A stretch of DNA of 22,562 nt from a virus. Below the pieces are notes generated by a model that worked only from the letters and a program-made list of their open reading frames with translations, had not been told where the DNA came from and did no database searches. This document shows, in pieces, positions 21,079 to 22,562 of this stretch (the first letter of the stretch is position 1; every line of letters starts with the position of its first letter). The stretch is taken from positions 1 to 22,562 of the IMG/VR virus record IMGVR_UViG_3300050821_016329, one strand, 5' to 3'. The position numbers and the translations under genes are program-made.

Positions 21079-21120
21079 TGGATGCGAGGAGGTTTCAGGC
21101 ATCCACCCTATCAGTTAGGG
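21079..21120 (-). other. tandem hairpins just after the capsid gene
   Basis: In minus-strand RNA, CCCTA/TAGGG (21106-21110 with 21116-21120) is followed immediately by TGGATGC/GCATCCA (21079-21085 with 21099-21105). There is no U-run. Placed 2 nt after the MCP stop, they could protect or process the capsid message. Confidence 0.5.
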
Positions 21121-21122
21121 GA

Positions 21123-22367
21123 TCAAGACGCTGAAGTCTTTGCGACTACCATCGCGCGAGGAAGGGCCAAAGTCATAGCGTGGCGGTGCTTGTACACGAT
21201 GCCGCGCTGGTCTGACAATGCGATTTCCTTTCCTCCGAAGCTGCCGCTCTCGAACTGAGCAACGCGCATCTCACCCTTATCACCGAAGGCAAAAGCCTTC
21301 ATGTTACCGAAGATGAGGAATGCGTTAGATGCAGCATCCGAGAAGCCGTTGACGCTCGAAGCGCCCACAGCCGGGAGCCATCTGTTGGTGTAGACCGGAT
21401 AGCCGAGGATTTCTCCTGCAGGCTTGATCGGTCCGCCACCTGGGTGGTTCTCCATGGCAGGGTCAGGTTTGGCCCATCCTGCGTAAGGCAAGATGTAGTT
21501 ACCAGCCGTGTCCTTCTGCGTGCGGAGTTTCGCCCAGACGGTGCGGTTCATGTAGAACGCTGCGCCGTCCAAGAGGCTTTCTTCCATGTCACCGATCATC
21601 ACGGACGAGTCGTCAAGTACGTTGTACTTGGCGAAAGTCGTTGAACCTGTAGCAAGGACGTACGAACTGACTTTTAGGCCAGTTTCGTCGATGGTTGTTG
21701 TTGAAGGCTGATTCAGTACGCCGAGGAACGGGTCGCCGGTGTTAGCGCCGCCAATGAAGCCCTGATAGTCGATCATGTTCGCGAGAGCTTCACCGCCGAG
21801 GGCGAGAAGCCAGTCCGCAACGTTGACCGAGGCGTCTGCGAGCAAGTCGTTACCGACTACGAACGCGAGCTGCCACTTCTTGACGATGAGCTGAGCTTGG
21901 CCGAAGGTGAGACCTGTTACAGGGCCCGGTGCGTCTACGCCGAGATATGCTCCCTTGAGGAAGCTTCCGGTGTAGTTAGGCACAGCAAGTTCATCTGTAG
22001 ACATCTCCCATTTGGCTGCCTGGCTCAAAATCGTACCGACGGATGCCGCAATACGCATGATTGCGTCCGCGACTTCGCGTGATACGAGGTAGCCTCCACG
22101 GTTATCCTGCTCTTCGATGAGTGCTTCGTTGGCCTTTTCGCTGACATTAAAGCCTATGGCGCGGCGGACAGTGTCGACGAAAAGTGATTTAGACTTCTTG
22201 TCGAGACCGGTCATATCGCGGCCGAAGACCTTGCGCTGTTCGCGAAGGGTTTCAACGATTTTTGCTGATTCAGAGAGAACACGGCTTTCAATGAAAGGCG
22301 TGAGCTTCTCCTGCATGACCTCATCGAAGGCGACACCAATGGTCTCCTTCAATTGAGTTTTATCCAT
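21123..22367 (-). CDS. HK97-type major capsid protein with N-terminal delta domain
   Basis: A 414-aa protein starting MDKTQLKETIGVAFDEVMQE. Residues about 1-80 are helical, like the HK97 delta (scaffold) domain that is removed during maturation. The fold then begins with EEQDNRGGYLVSREVADAIM and VGTILSQAAKWEMSTDELAV, standard for the family. Later come QAQLIVKKWQLAFVVGNDLL and the C-terminal VYTNRWLP and FGDKGEMRVAQFES. A longer upstream frame was rejected: it overlaps the previous gene, whereas this ATG has CAAT before it and lies 13 bp after the previous stop. It builds the icosahedral head. Confidence 0.93.
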   Translation of the reverse strand: MDKTQLKETIGVAFDEVMQEKLTPFIESRVLSESAKIVETLREQRKVFGRDMTGLDKKSKSLFVDTVRRAIGFNVSEKANEALIEEQDNRGGYLVSREVADAIMRIAASVGTILSQAAKWEMSTDELAVPNYTGSFLKGAYLGVDAPGPVTGLTFGQAQLIVKKWQLAFVVGNDLLADASVNVADWLLALGGEALANMIDYQGFIGGANTGDPFLGVLNQPSTTTIDETGLKVSSYVLATGSTTFAKYNVLDDSSVMIGDMEESLLDGAAFYMNRTVWAKLRTQKDTAGNYILPYAGWAKPDPAMENHPGGGPIKPAGEILGYPVYTNRWLPAVGASSVNGFSDAASNAFLIFGNMKAFAFGDKGEMRVAQFESGSFGGKEIALSDQRGIVYKHRHAMTLALPRAMVVAKTSAS

Positions 22368-22380
22368 ATTGAATGTTGGA

Positions 22381-22562
22381 TTACTTTTTCGCTGCGGTCT
22401 TGCGTATCTCGAGATTAAGTTTTCCGAGACCGCTGCGTGCCGCAGCTTCAATACCGCGTAGGATTTCCCGGCCGAGCATGTGAGCTTCTAGGTCATCATT
22501 GGCGGGAGATGGAACGCGTGGTCTCGACCTTGTGATGCGAGGGACATCGCCAGCTGTAGAGC
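22381..22562 (-). CDS. 3' end of the gene upstream of the capsid (protease or portal C-terminus)
   Basis: The last 60 codons of a gene entering from the right edge encode VPRITRSRPRVPSPANDD, then LEAHMLGREILRGIEAAARS and GLGKLNLEIRKTAAKK, ending at TAA 22383-22381. In HK97-like phages the gene before the capsid is normally the prohead protease, or a portal in other orders. The visible part is a basic, partly helical tail with no active site, so I cannot choose. It ends 13 bp before the capsid ATG. Confidence 0.6.
   Translation of the reverse strand, partial: STAGDVPRITRSRPRVPSPANDDLEAHMLGREILRGIEAAARSGLGKLNLEIRKTAAKK

Noticed and set aside
20661-21134. 157-codon Val/Ser-rich plus-strand frame
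   Set aside because: Antisense image of the Thr/Asp-rich repeats; it also crosses the hairpins after the capsid gene.

Overview
This window is most likely a stretch of a tailed-phage (siphovirus-type) genome, free or integrated. Almost every gene lies on the minus strand, in the usual order read from right to left: 3' end of a head gene, HK97-type major capsid protein, acidic Thr/Asp-rich protein, decoration-like protein, head-tail connector, HK97 gp10-like protein, tail completion protein, small protein, major tail tube protein, two membrane proteins, tail assembly chaperone with a -1 frameshift product, tape measure, tail hub, tail protein, glycine-rich adhesin, a giant beta-helix/S74 fibre, small membrane proteins, lysin and holin. 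Left of this comes a short regulatory region (about 1330-2280), then the start of a leftward early operon with a RecA/Sak4-like ATPase.

Host: the fibre has a signal peptide, many GIGTTxP repeats, 'ASSTLLxDNNTFSG'-type segments and Ser/Thr/Ala-rich low-complexity sequence. To me this resembles large surface proteins of Patescibacteria (CPR, Parcubacteria-type), so a phage of such a cell is my best guess. It is an inference only. A DUF7946-like gene and an rrn-type boxA look more proteobacterial. The code is standard: TGA, TAA and TAG all act as stops.

Regulation is the most interesting layer. Three minus-strand promoters (P1 near 1340-1362, P2 near 1837-1864, P3 near 15793-15820) each carry a near-identical palindromic operator, consensus TGTTCGTAGCGAACA, in the spacer or just upstream of the -10. 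In each the -10 lies only 6-8 nt before an ATG, which predicts leaderless mRNAs. P1 opens the early operon, P2 a 72-aa helix-turn-helix protein that could be the repressor, and P3 a membrane protein inside the tail operon. Two more exact 11-bp operator cores lie inside the tail hub gene, suggesting a dispersed 'stoperator'-like system.

Minus-strand genes almost all lack a Shine-Dalgarno sequence, and nearly all have T immediately before ATG. The two plus-strand genes (2282-2587 and 4253-5140) instead have G-rich Shine-Dalgarno-like sequences and no -1 T, so they look like later arrivals. Several gaps in the late operon hold strong RNA hairpins, the largest at 15852-15924 beside the membrane-protein insert.
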